Positions 51,937 through 60,719 of a stretch of 64,000 bases of DNA are shown here, piece by piece (position 1 is the stretch's first letter; each line of letters starts with the position of its first letter). The stretch comes from Segatella maculosa DSM 19339 = JCM 15638. Lineage in GTDB: Bacteria > Bacteroidota > Bacteroidia > Bacteroidales > Bacteroidaceae. The notes under the pieces were generated by a model, which was not told where the DNA came from, ran no database searches, and saw only the letters and a list, made by a program, of their open reading frames with translations. The translations under genes were made by a program, and so were the position numbers. The DNA lies in assembly GCF_000382385.1 (NCBI RefSeq), contig NZ_KB908323.1, forward strand, positions 68,440-132,439, given 5' to 3'.

Positions 51937-53394
51937 TTATTCCTGCGGGATATGTTTCAGAATTTCAAGCAGATGGTCCCACACCATTTGCACGGTCGGA
52001 ATCAAAAGTGCCTCGTCTGGTGTGTGAACATTGCGCAAAGTGGGACCGAAACTCACCATGTCAAGCTCGGGATATTTCTCAGAAAAGAGGCCACATTCAA
52101 GTCCGGCGTGAATGCCTTTCACGACAGGTTCCTTGCCAAAAAGCCTCTTATAAGCGTCCACTGTGACCTTAACAAGCTTGCTGTTCGGGTTCATTTTCCA
52201 CGCTGGATAGCCGTCGTTCTGGACAACATTGCCGCCGCTCAATTCGAAAACGGCTTTCACTGTGTCGGCCATATTGCGAAGATTACTCATCACATTGCTG
52301 CGTTGGCTGGCCACGACCACCACCTTGTCGGCCTCGGTCTGCACGCTGGCCACGTTACTCGAGGTCTCTACCATGGTAGCGATGGCCTCATCCTGACAGA
52401 AAGTCAGCGGTCCGTTGTCGAGAGCCTGCAAAGAAAGGATCAGTCCGCGCGAGGTTTCCCGCGGCAATACAGGCCTTGCTTCGACGCTTTCCATGCTCCA
52501 ATGCATTGTCGGATCGGTCACATGGAACTCATCTTCCACTCCTTTCGTGAACATATTCCAGTCGGCCATCACCTCTTCCTTACGGTCTTCGGGCACAGCA
52601 AAGACCACTTTTCCGTCGCGCGGAATGGCATTATGCATCTTACCGGAGTTCCAATCGGCCAGCCGAAGCACCATTTTCGTCTGCTCCATATAGAGGAAAC
52701 GCGCCATAATCTTGATGGCATTGGCCCGCTTCTTGTTGATATCATCGCCCGAATGTCCGCCATTTAGGCCTTTCAATGCGGCCTGCATAAAGAAGTAACC
52801 TGAGGGAGCTTGCTCGCGAGAAAAGCTGTAGGTGACGGTCGTATTGATGCCTCCTGCGCACGAAACAAATATCTGTCCCTCGTCTTCGGAGTCGAGATTG
52901 ATGAGGTATTTGCCTGACATGAAGCCCGGTTTCAGGCCAAATGCGCCCGTAAGACCAGTCTCTTCGTCACGCGTGAAAAGGCATTCTATCGGGCCATGTT
53001 CAATGTCGTTGCTGTCAAGAATGGCCAGTTCTATGGCACAACCGATGCCATCATCGGCCCCCAAAGTAGTGCCTTTGGCATGCAACCACTCCCCGTCGAC
53101 GTAGGTTTGAATGGCATCTTTGTGGAAATCGAAGTCCACATCGACCAGCTTATCGCATACCATATCCATGTGACTCTGCAGGATTGTCGTTGCCAAATGC
53201 TCCAAACCCTTAGTCGCCGGCTTTCGGATTAGGACGTTACCCGTCTCATCTTCCTTCACTTCGAGGCCGCGGTCGGCGGCGAACTTCTTCAAATAAGCGG
53301 CCATTTTCTCCTCATGTTTCGATGGACGAGGGATTTTGTTGATGGCCGAAAACTGCTCGAACACGCGGGCAGGTCTTAGTTCTACGTTGCTCAT
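51937..53394 (-). CDS. pepD: Aminoacyl-histidine dipeptidase (M20)
   Basis: 485 aa. Zinc-binding M20 motifs: TTILQSHMDMVCDK (His), GTTLGADDGIGCAIELA (Asp), TRDEETGLTGAFGL (general base Glu and ligand Glu), NLDSEDEGQIFVSCAGG and, at the C-terminus, GIHAGLECGLF (His). An internal lid/dimer domain separates the two catalytic halves. Cleaves Xaa-His and other dipeptides in the cytoplasm. Monocistronic, with a hairpin after the stop; the divergent small membrane gene at 53496 shares the upstream gap. Confidence 0.95.
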   Translation of the reverse strand: MSNVELRPARVFEQFSAINKIPRPSKHEEKMAAYLKKFAADRGLEVKEDETGNVLIRKPATKGLEHLATTILQSHMDMVCDKLVDVDFDFHKDAIQTYVDGEWLHAKGTTLGADDGIGCAIELAILDSNDIEHGPIECLFTRDEETGLTGAFGLKPGFMSGKYLINLDSEDEGQIFVSCAGGINTTVTYSFSREQAPSGYFFMQAALKGLNGGHSGDDINKKRANAIKIMARFLYMEQTKMVLRLADWNSGKMHNAIPRDGKVVFAVPEDRKEEVMADWNMFTKGVEDEFHVTDPTMHWSMESVEARPVLPRETSRGLILSLQALDNGPLTFCQDEAIATMVETSSNVASVQTEADKVVVVASQRSNVMSNLRNMADTVKAVFELSGGNVVQNDGYPAWKMNPNSKLVKVTVDAYKRLFGKEPVVKGIHAGLECGLFSEKYPELDMVSFGPTLRNVHTPDEALLIPTVQMVWDHLLEILKHIPQE

Positions 53395-53422
53395 TTTTAT
53401 ATCTTTTTATTTTGTTTTTATT

Positions 53423-53452
53423 TTGTTCTTTTGCCGATTTATATTACCTTTG
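53423..53452 (+). promoter_or_regulatory. Consensus promoter for the 53496-54344 genes
   Basis: TTG (53423-53425), exactly 19 bp, TACCTTTG (53445-53452), 44 bp before the first ATG. Confidence 0.75.
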
Positions 53453-53495
53453 CCCATATTTTAGTGGCCAATGGCGCACTGCAAAAGTAATAAAA

Positions 53496-53690
53496 ATGAT
53501 GAAGACATTCGTATTGAGCGTGTTAATAATTGCTATATCGATGGCATTATTAGGCATAAAGATGCTCTTCCGCAAGAACGGAAGGTTCTCTTCGCAGCAC
53601 ATTCACGACAATGCGGCACTGAGAAAGCAGGGCATCCACTGTGTGATCGACCAAGACAAAGCGGCACGCAAGGCCGGGAAAGCCTATTAA
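53496..53690 (+). CDS. Small conserved single-span membrane protein
   Basis: 64 aa from ATG 53496 (MMKTFVLSVLIIAISMALLGI), one N-terminal helix, then KMLFRKNGRFSSQHIHDNAALRKQGIHC and QDKAARK (in parts). The pattern KxGRFxxxHIxxNxALRxxGIxC is familiar from tiny Bacteroidales proteins of unknown function. It is followed 33 bp later by the Skp/OmpH-like gene and shares its promoter. Confidence 0.75.
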   Translation: MMKTFVLSVLIIAISMALLGIKMLFRKNGRFSSQHIHDNAALRKQGIHCVIDQDKAARKAGKAY

Positions 53691-53723
53691 ACGACGATTA
53701 AAATCAAAAAGACAATAAAGAAA

Positions 53724-54344
53724 ATGAACAGGAAAAACATTCTCAAAACAATGGCCGTGGCTGCAATCGCCACCGTTTCCATGACCGGTTGTAACCAATC
53801 TGCCCCGAAAGTTGACGCAAAATCAGATGCCGCACAGACCAATCCTACGGGCTTAAAGATAGCATATGTCGAGGTAGATAGCATCATGAGCCGGTATCAG
53901 TTCTGCAAGGATTACTCCCTGATACTGCAAAAGAAGGGACAGAACATACAGAACACGCTCGCTGCCAAGCAGCAACAGTTGCAGGCTGCGGCTGCAAACT
54001 TCCAGCAAAAGGTGCAACAAAACGCCTATACACGCGAGCAGGCAGAGGCCATCAACGCCAATCTTCAAAAGCAAAACACCGACCTTCAGGCCCTCAACCA
54101 GCGGCTGACGAATGAGTTCCAGACTGAAACAGAGAAATACAATAATGCACTTCGCGACAGTATTCAGCACTATTTGAAGCTCTATAACAAGGACAAGAAC
54201 TACAGTCTTATCCTCAGTAAGGCCGGTGACAACCTGCTTTATGCCGACAAGGCCTACGACATCACGAACGAAGTCATTGCCGGTTTGAACAAAGCCTACA
54301 AGCCTTCGGCAAAAATGGCAGCCGCAGTGCCGGCAAAGAAGTAG
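53724..54344 (+). CDS. OmpH/Skp-like periplasmic chaperone lipoprotein
   Basis: 206 aa. Lipoprotein signal MNRKNILKTMAVAAIATVSMTGC (Cys23). The mature part starts LKIAYVEVDSIMSRY, the Skp/OmpH start (IAYVxxDxI), and continues in a long Gln/Ala-rich coiled coil (KQQQLQAAAANFQQKVQQ, NLQKQNTDLQALNQRLTN) that would form the tentacle of a trimeric chaperone. It ends with YDITNEVIAGLNKAYK. It should hold unfolded outer-membrane proteins. Convergent with fructokinase across a repeat-rich gap. Confidence 0.9.
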   Translation: MNRKNILKTMAVAAIATVSMTGCNQSAPKVDAKSDAAQTNPTGLKIAYVEVDSIMSRYQFCKDYSLILQKKGQNIQNTLAAKQQQLQAAAANFQQKVQQNAYTREQAEAINANLQKQNTDLQALNQRLTNEFQTETEKYNNALRDSIQHYLKLYNKDKNYSLILSKAGDNLLYADKAYDITNEVIAGLNKAYKPSAKMAAAVPAKK

Positions 54345-54398
54345 GCTCTTCCCTCCCTACCCCTCCCAAAAAGAGAGAGGAAGCAATCAAGATAGAAA

Positions 54399-54516
54399 TG
54401 TAGGGACGCACGGTTCGTGCGTCCGTTCTGCGCGGAACAATCAACTTGTTCACTCATTTACCCGTCAACTGTCAACTGAAACAGGGGCGGACGCACGGGC
54501 CGTGCGTCCCTACATG
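54399..54516. repeat. MITE-like element, twin copy 1 (118 bp)
   Basis: Ends atgtagggacgcacggttcg and gggccgtgcgtccctacat. The centre (ttctgcgcggaacaatcaac ... gtcaactgtcaactgaaac) is nearly the same as in the copy at 54574; both are 118 bp. Confidence 0.88.
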
Positions 54517-54573
54517 CATTCGAGCAGCCCACCCTATCAACCATTTTATATATCAATATATCCATGATGGGTA

Positions 54574-54691
54574 TGTAGGGACGCACGGCTCGTGCGTCCG
54601 TTCTGCGCGAAACAATCAACTTATTTACCCATTTTCGCGTCAACTGTCAACTGAAATAGGAGCGGACGCACAGACCGTGCGTCCCTACATG
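54574..54691. repeat. MITE-like element, twin copy 2 (118 bp)
   Basis: Same orientation and centre type as copy 1, 175 bp downstream of it. The left flank (ccatgatgggt) matches that of the element at 23597; the right flank gcattc is common to most copies. Confidence 0.88.
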
Positions 54692-54737
54692 CATTCAACT
54701 GTTTTCTCATATCAATCCTATTGGTTTTCAATATCAG

Positions 54738-54811
54738 CCACTTTGGGCGACAAAATGAGCCATATTGCGCGGCAATATGGGTGATATTACCGCGTAATAT
54801 GGCTGATATTG
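54738..54811. repeat. 22-bp dyad array, site 7 (three full units)
   Basis: Units at 54738-54759, 54760-54781 and 54782-54803, then ctgatatt. It follows the twin elements in the 611-bp convergent gap; no gene there. Confidence 0.9.
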
Positions 54812-54869
54812 GAACGCCGTTGCAAGCAGTTGGCGTTCAAAGCGTTACAAGGTTATCCGACAATCGAAC

Positions 54870-54945
54870 GGAGAACGCTGGGAGATACCTTGGAAACTGA
54901 AAGAAAAATCGTGGAAACCAAACGGAAAACCGTGGGAACCCAGAG
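54870..54945. repeat. Degenerate 21-22 bp tandem repeat (tggaaac type)
   Basis: ggagaac, ggaaac, ggaaac and gggaac start at about 54870, 54892, 54913 and 54934 (steps 22, 21, 21), separated by A-rich sequence. It ends just before the fructokinase stop. Confidence 0.6.
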
Positions 54946-54955
54946 AGAGAGAAAC

Positions 54956-55837
54956 TCAGAGTTGACGGGTGAATTCCTCAGGAAGCAAGGGCATAGCACC
55001 GTTCTGTGTGCAGACGTAGGCACTGACTTCTACGGCCAGTTTGTGGGCTGCTTTGATGGATTTCCCTGCAAGAATGGCTGCACAGAACGCCCCCGTGAAG
55101 CTGTCACCTGCCCCAACCGTGTCGGCAACCTCAACCTTCGGCGTCTCTTGGAACGACTTCGTTGCAGGCGCAAAAACATAACTTCCGTTGACACCACACG
55201 TGAGAACGAGCATCTTTAGATTGTATTTTCCAAGGATAAGCCAGCACTTATTCTCCATATCCAGCCCCGGATAGCCGAACAAACGACCGATGGTGACGAG
55301 CTCTTCGTCGTTGATTTTGAGAATGTCGGCAGCCGCAAGCGATTCTTGGATAATCTCTTTGGTGTAGAAAGTCTGGCGCAGATTGATGTCGAAAATCTTG
55401 AGACAGTCTTTCGGGGTGGCTACGAGGAATTGGTGAATGGTCTCCCTTGAGACGCTGTTGCGCTGCGCGAGCGAACCGAAACAAACGGCGCGGGCGTTCT
55501 TTGCCACCTCCTCAATCTCGTCGTTGAATGGAATATTGTCCCAAGCTACGTTCTCCTTGATGTCGTAAGTGGGCACTCCTTCGTCGTCGAGCGACACTTG
55601 TACCGTGCCCGTTGGATAGTCGACGATGGGCATAATGTAGCGAAGTCCTTCCTGATCAAGCTCCTTTCGTGTCTGATCGCCAAGGATATCGTTGCCCAAA
55701 GCACTGATGGCCATGGCGTCAAATCCGAACTGATGGGTGTGAAAAGCAAAGTTGGCAGGTGCCCCGCCCAGCTTTGTTCCTTCGGGTAAGCAGTCCCATA
55801 ATGCTTCGCCGAGGCCTACAATAAATCTTTTTTGCAT
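54956..55837 (-). CDS. Fructokinase (PfkB family)
   Basis: 293 aa. PfkB start VGLGEALWDCLPEGTKLGGAPANFAFH (in parts: GEALWDCLPEG, LGGAPANFA), the mid-region FGSLAQRN, FDINLRQTFY and the catalytic signature DTVGAGDSFTGAFCAA with the base Asp. Phosphorylates fructose in the cytoplasm. Last gene of the fructan locus, 204 bp after the MFS transporter, as in the levan locus of Bacteroides thetaiotaomicron (fructokinase next to the inner-membrane transporter). Two GC-rich hairpin relics (55876-55896, 56010-56036) lie between them and may trim expression. Confidence 0.92.
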   Translation of the reverse strand: MQKRFIVGLGEALWDCLPEGTKLGGAPANFAFHTHQFGFDAMAISALGNDILGDQTRKELDQEGLRYIMPIVDYPTGTVQVSLDDEGVPTYDIKENVAWDNIPFNDEIEEVAKNARAVCFGSLAQRNSVSRETIHQFLVATPKDCLKIFDINLRQTFYTKEIIQESLAAADILKINDEELVTIGRLFGYPGLDMENKCWLILGKYNLKMLVLTCGVNGSYVFAPATKSFQETPKVEVADTVGAGDSFTGAFCAAILAGKSIKAAHKLAVEVSAYVCTQNGAMPLLPEEFTRQL

Positions 55838-56041
55838 AGAGAAAATAATAAAAAACGAGGCCCCACGGCACCCACTTTTAGCCTCCCAAGGGGAGAGAAC
55901 GCTTGCTTGCGTGGGCTTGTCGCGTTCGTTTCAGGGTGTCAGGGGCGTCAGGTTGTGTTGTTATTGAATGCGTTTAGTTATGTTATTGATTGGATATTGC
56001 CAAGGAATGCTCCCTCACGAAGGGAGGAACGGGGCGGGAGT

Positions 56042-57223
56042 TCAAGCCAGTTTTCTTATATATGTAAACAAATAAGCCACACCTACTGCCATGACAAGGA
56101 TAGCTCCGGCCTGCCGATGCAGTGCGTCACTGACGTAACCCATCAGCAATGGGAAGACCGTTCCGCCGAAAAGACCCATGATCATCAGCCCGCTGACCTC
56201 GTTCTTTTTAGTGGGAACGCATTGCAAAGCCTGTGCAAACACAATGGAAAAAACATTGGAATTACCATACCCAACGAGTGCTATTGCCGTGTAAAGCACA
56301 AGCTTTGACGTGCCGAAATAGAGACCAATCATGCTCAATGCCATCATCGTGACGCTGATGATGAAGAACGTTTGTGTCTTCATCACGCGCAGGAAGAAAC
56401 TTCCCGTGAGGCATCCTATTGTGCGGAACAGGAAATAAAGGCTCGTAGCAACGGCTGCTTCGTTGAGCGTCATGCCCAAACGTTCCTGACAAATCTTCGG
56501 TGCCGTGGTGTTCATTCCCACGTCAATGCCCACATGACACATGATACCAATAAAGCTCAACAGCACGATGGGAATGCCCAAAAGCTTGAAACAAGCGATA
56601 TATTCGTCTGCGATATTGTTGGTGGGGAGTTCATTTTCAACGATAACGGCTTCCTCTTCAATCGGCGTTGTCCATAATAATAAGGTGGCAATGATGCCGA
56701 TAATCATGTAAATAGGAAAGAGAACGCGCCACCCTAAGCCGAAACTTGGAATGCTGGCCGAGGCACCCCAGATGGCAAGATAGGGCACCATGAACGACGC
56801 AATGGCCTTGATGAACTGGCCAAAGGTAAGCGTGCTGGCAAGATTTCCGCCTTTGATGACGGTAGAAACCAGTGGGTTGAGCGAGGTTTGCATCAGTGCA
56901 TTGCCGATGCCCAACAGGGAAAAGGCGAGCAACATCAGCAAGTAACTTTCGCCAAAGAGGGGCAGCAACAGGGAAAGGACCGTGATGATGATAGACAGCA
57001 ACACGGTTTTCTTGCGCCCGATTTTATTCATCAGCATGCCCGTGGGCACGGAAAAGATGAGAAACCAAAAGAATACTAAAGACGGAAACAGATTGGATTG
57101 CGTATCGTTCAGATGCAAATCGGCCTTTACATAATTGGATGCCGTGCCCACAAGGTCAACAAAACCCATTGTGAAAAAGCAGAGCATCACGGGGATAATG
57201 GCAAGTTTGTTGGTTTTATTCAT
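56042..57223 (-). CDS. MFS monosaccharide (fructose) transporter, FucP/GluP-type
   Basis: 393 aa with 12 predicted helices, split after helix 6 by a charged loop (TTPIEEEAVIVENELPTNN). MFS loop motif: MNKIGRKKTVLLSIII. N-terminal helix FTMGFVDLVGTASNYVK. Expected to import fructose across the inner membrane; the substrate is inferred from the locus (fructokinase and GH32 neighbours). A TATATTTG box (57258-57265) suggests the transporter and kinase are also transcribed on their own. Confidence 0.88.
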   Translation of the reverse strand: MNKTNKLAIIPVMLCFFTMGFVDLVGTASNYVKADLHLNDTQSNLFPSLVFFWFLIFSVPTGMLMNKIGRKKTVLLSIIITVLSLLLPLFGESYLLMLLAFSLLGIGNALMQTSLNPLVSTVIKGGNLASTLTFGQFIKAIASFMVPYLAIWGASASIPSFGLGWRVLFPIYMIIGIIATLLLWTTPIEEEAVIVENELPTNNIADEYIACFKLLGIPIVLLSFIGIMCHVGIDVGMNTTAPKICQERLGMTLNEAAVATSLYFLFRTIGCLTGSFFLRVMKTQTFFIISVTMMALSMIGLYFGTSKLVLYTAIALVGYGNSNVFSIVFAQALQCVPTKKNEVSGLMIMGLFGGTVFPLLMGYVSDALHRQAGAILVMAVGVAYLFTYIRKLA

Positions 57224-57257
57224 GTCGTTGATAGGAGTTTGTCGTTCGGTTTATGTT

Positions 57258-57265
57258 GCAAATAT
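57258..57265 (-). promoter_or_regulatory. -7 box of the transporter gene
   Basis: TATATTTG followed by caac on the minus strand, 34 bp before the ATG. Confidence 0.5.
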
Positions 57266-57366
57266 AGGCATTTCATTCAGAAAAGCCATAAAAAAATCGT
57301 TCAATTTGCGCCAAAGATGTTACATCGTAACCATTTTATGCGAAGCCGAACGATTGAAGCTGTTGG

Positions 57367-59097
57367 TTATTTCAATTCATATAGCGTTGTTTTGGCAGCC
57401 CCGTTGACCGTTAACCTACCGTAAGGTTCGGTTGGGAAAACAAGGTTGGTCATGGCCATTTTGCCTGCGGCATCGAAGGCTTCTATGCTGCATTTGTCAA
57501 TGAAAATACGGAATTGGCGAATCGTTCCGTGCGTCGGAGCGATGGTCTTTGCCTTGAACATGTCGCTGAACCCGGTGTTTCCGCTTTGCGTTCTGTCCAT
57601 GGAGAAGGTGCAATCCTTGGGATTATAGGTCATCACCACCTGCTCGTCACGGGCGTTGCTAAGCGTAATCACCGTTGGTTTCGACTGTGATTTGATGTCA
57701 ACCACAAGTTCGCAAGCGGCCAAAAGCCTGTTTGTTTTATCACCACGCAGGGCAAGCAACTCCTTTGAAGGCACCACACTGACGTAGGTTTCGCCTGCAT
57801 CGGTGAAGAGCCCCAAGTCACGTGGCACGGAATTGGCACTGCGATACTGCATCGTCGGCACCTGATTGGCATATTGCCAGTTGCTCATCCACGCAATAGC
57901 CACACGACGGTTGTCGGGTGCATTGTCGAAGGTGACGGTGGCATAGTGGTCTTTTCCATAGTCCATCCACTTGGTAACGTCGGGCTTACTCTCGCAAGTG
58001 AACTTGTGACCATCGAAAGATCCCACGAAATATTGGGTGGCACTGCCCCCAAAAGGTCCTCCGGGATTGATGTTACATATCAGCAACCACTTCGCTTCCC
58101 CGGTTCCGTTGACAGGCAATTTCATGAGGTCGGGGCACTCCCAAACGCCGTCGTGGTTACCATATCCCAGCCCGAATGTACTCTCAAATGTCCAGTTTTT
58201 GAGGTCTTTCGAGCTGTAAATGTTCATCTCCTGCCCTGCGGCAAGGATGAGATTCCACGCATGTATGTCTTCATTCCAGAAGATGTGAGGGTCGCGAAAG
58301 TCGGGGACTTCGGCCGTAATTACAGGGTTATTGGCATACTTAGTGAACGTTTTTCCGTCGTCGGTACTATAGGCAAGGCTCTGTGTCTGGCTCTTTCCGG
58401 CCGACGTGTACATGGCAACAACGGTGCCTTTCCCAAGGCCCGAAGTGTTGTTTTTGTCCACGATTGCGGAGCCACTGAATATAGTTCCCAACGCATCGGG
58501 GCTGATAGCGTTACCTTGATGCACCCAATGTACAAGGTCTTTTGACGTGGAATGGCCCCAAGTCATATTCTCCCATTGCGAGCCATATGGGTTATATTGG
58601 AAGTAAAGATGCCACACTCCGTCTTTATAAAACAGCCCATTGGGGTCGTTCATCCACCCCCATTGGGGGGTATGATGATAGACGGGGCGATACTTCTCGC
58701 GGTTGGTGGTGTCGAAACTGTCGCTGGTCTTGAGTTCTTTCCAGACCACAAAGTCCTTGATAGAACCGGTGGAACGGCGGTTATTGGGAAAGGTAATGTC
58801 GAGCAACACTTGCTTTCCTTGATAACTGTCGAGGGCTACCGGCACGAAATAGTCGATGTGGTCAACGGCTATTTTGGCGTTGAAAGTCTTTACAATCTGA
58901 TTATCAACGATGACCTTCAGAGCGGCATAGTCTTCCTTTTCCTCTATCGGAATGAGCAGATAGCGCTGATGTGGTGTGATACGGGCCAGCGAATGGTTGT
59001 CACTCAACTGGTTTATTTCAGTGACTTTTGACTGTGCATGAGTTTGTAGCAGCATGAAAGAACAGGCTAAAATCAAAAAACTCTTCTTATAGTTCAT
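57367..59097 (-). CDS. Exported fructan hydrolase, GH32
   Basis: 576 aa from ATG 59097 (MNYKKSFLILACSFMLLQTHA), a cleavable signal peptide; starts at 59100 and 59118 would lengthen it and overlap the upstream gene. An extra N-terminal beta-domain of about 115 residues precedes the five-blade propeller. Catalytic residues: nucleophile Asp151 in WGWMNDPNGLFY, transition-state Asp in FRDPHIF and acid/base Glu320 in WECPDLM. A C-terminal beta-sandwich ends the protein (IDKCSIEAF). Likely a periplasmic exo-fructosidase that releases fructose for the transporter. It starts 14 bp after the upstream GH32-like stop. Confidence 0.95.
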   Translation of the reverse strand: MNYKKSFLILACSFMLLQTHAQSKVTEINQLSDNHSLARITPHQRYLLIPIEEKEDYAALKVIVDNQIVKTFNAKIAVDHIDYFVPVALDSYQGKQVLLDITFPNNRRSTGSIKDFVVWKELKTSDSFDTTNREKYRPVYHHTPQWGWMNDPNGLFYKDGVWHLYFQYNPYGSQWENMTWGHSTSKDLVHWVHQGNAISPDALGTIFSGSAIVDKNNTSGLGKGTVVAMYTSAGKSQTQSLAYSTDDGKTFTKYANNPVITAEVPDFRDPHIFWNEDIHAWNLILAAGQEMNIYSSKDLKNWTFESTFGLGYGNHDGVWECPDLMKLPVNGTGEAKWLLICNINPGGPFGGSATQYFVGSFDGHKFTCESKPDVTKWMDYGKDHYATVTFDNAPDNRRVAIAWMSNWQYANQVPTMQYRSANSVPRDLGLFTDAGETYVSVVPSKELLALRGDKTNRLLAACELVVDIKSQSKPTVITLSNARDEQVVMTYNPKDCTFSMDRTQSGNTGFSDMFKAKTIAPTHGTIRQFRIFIDKCSIEAFDAAGKMAMTNLVFPTEPYGRLTVNGAAKTTLYELK

Positions 59098-59110
59098 CAT
59101 ATTTTTTCTT

Positions 59111-60709
59111 TTATTCATATTGACTGACCTTCACGTCACTCACTGAAATATTGCCTCCATAGCTGTTGATGCTCCAGCAATTCTTCTGTATTCCATAGAT
59201 ACGGTTGGTGTAATTGCAAATATCATTGACGTAGACCACGCATATACTGTTATCAGTATAGACAGTCACATGGTAGGTGTTGTCGGTTGGGCGGTTGAAT
59301 ACATAGCCATCAATTCCTGCGATAAAGCCCTGTCCCGACTTGCCTTCCTCTTCGAAATTTAGCTTGCGTTGGCTGTCGTTTTCGGGGTTCACGATGACCG
59401 AATAGTATTTATCAGAGTCGCTGCCACGTACAACAGAGAAACCAAACTTATCTGTGTTGCTGCTGGTTTTGACGGTGAATGAAATCTTGTTATGGTTGCC
59501 TAAGCGGTTGAAAAGCAGGTGGGCATCACCGTTCAGCGTGTAGGTTCCATTGCTTTCGGTCACCCCCTGCTGGCTTTTCTCCATGAGTTTCACCTGCTGT
59601 TCCTTGCTATATTTGTCGCTGATAGCTTTTACTTCACCCAAAGTCAGCGTTCCGTCAGCATGCTGGATGAGGCGATGTGCCACAAGGTTTCCAGCCCATT
59701 CAGGTTCGTTTGGCGCTGCACCAACGTTCGTGTTGTTCTGTCCAGGGCGCGTAGGACACCAGCCCCAGATATATCGATTGGTGCCATCTGTGGCGGTTTT
59801 TCCTGCATAGAAGCCGCGACTGTCAAGGAAACCTTCATGGCTGTCGGGCCATTTGCCGGCATCATTTGCTGTGCAGGCTTTCAGCTCATTGAGTGTCTTT
59901 CCTTTGAAATACTGTACACGACGCAGTGCAGAATGCTTCTCGCTGTAAACAAGATACCACCACTCGCCCATCTTGAACACGTCAGGACACTCGTAGAAAC
60001 GGTCCCACATGTCGGTCATGAAAACGCCTGCATGTGTCCAGTTTTCAAGGTCAGAAGAGGTAAATTCGGCCAGAACGCCCTTGCTTCCTTTGAGGGTTGA
60101 AACGAGCATATGATAGCGGTTATCATCGCCTTTGAATACAAAGGGATCACGGAAGTCGTTCTTACTGTAGCCATAGTCTTCGCCTTTGAGTCGGAAAGTT
60201 CTATTCTTTGTCCAGCTTTTGAAGTCAGCTGATGTGGCAACCATTACCTCTTCACCGTTTTCCTTGGATGTAGGTTGGTATTTATGTCCTGTGTAGAACG
60301 TGTAATAGCGCTTGTCTTTTTCAGAATAAATGGTAGAACCTGTGCCCAAGGCAGCATCTTGTTCGGCCAATCCTCCACATGGAATTAATTCGCCTAATGA
60401 GCGATAATTTGCTGCATCGGCAGTACTTACCGCCCATATTGGGTGGTAAGTACCGGCAGGATTTGGGCGATAGTCTTGTAAATAGAGTATCTTGAAATCC
60501 TTTGATACGGGGTCAAAAAACGGCATTGGGTCGCCCACATAGCCACTGTAAGGCTTATAGTAAGTGTCCTGTTTCTGTTCGTCTGTCGACTTGAAATAGA
60601 TGGTATTGTCCCAATCTTTCTCGGTAACGGGGTTGTCTTCGCTGCTGCAACCTGCCAATGGTAGCACCATGAGCGCTGCCAATATGATATATTGTATTTT
60701 CTTATTCAT
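59111..60709 (-). CDS. GH32-like surface lipoprotein, probable endo-fructanase
   Basis: 532 aa. Lipoprotein signal MNKKIQYIILAALMVLPLAGC (Cys21) followed by SSEDN, an acidic stretch of the kind that sends lipoproteins to the cell surface. GH32 propeller with FRDPFVF and acid/base Glu240 in FYECPDVF. The usual WMNDPNG is replaced by GYVGDPMPFFDP, with Asp60 as the likely nucleophile. The C-terminus has a concanavalin-like fold (NKISFTVKTSS, GYVFNRPTDNTYHV). By locus position it corresponds to the surface endo-levanase of Bacteroides thetaiotaomicron. Confidence 0.85.
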   Translation of the reverse strand: MNKKIQYIILAALMVLPLAGCSSEDNPVTEKDWDNTIYFKSTDEQKQDTYYKPYSGYVGDPMPFFDPVSKDFKILYLQDYRPNPAGTYHPIWAVSTADAANYRSLGELIPCGGLAEQDAALGTGSTIYSEKDKRYYTFYTGHKYQPTSKENGEEVMVATSADFKSWTKNRTFRLKGEDYGYSKNDFRDPFVFKGDDNRYHMLVSTLKGSKGVLAEFTSSDLENWTHAGVFMTDMWDRFYECPDVFKMGEWWYLVYSEKHSALRRVQYFKGKTLNELKACTANDAGKWPDSHEGFLDSRGFYAGKTATDGTNRYIWGWCPTRPGQNNTNVGAAPNEPEWAGNLVAHRLIQHADGTLTLGEVKAISDKYSKEQQVKLMEKSQQGVTESNGTYTLNGDAHLLFNRLGNHNKISFTVKTSSNTDKFGFSVVRGSDSDKYYSVIVNPENDSQRKLNFEEEGKSGQGFIAGIDGYVFNRPTDNTYHVTVYTDNSICVVYVNDICNYTNRIYGIQKNCWSINSYGGNISVSDVKVSQYE

Positions 60710-60719
60710 AAGATTATAT

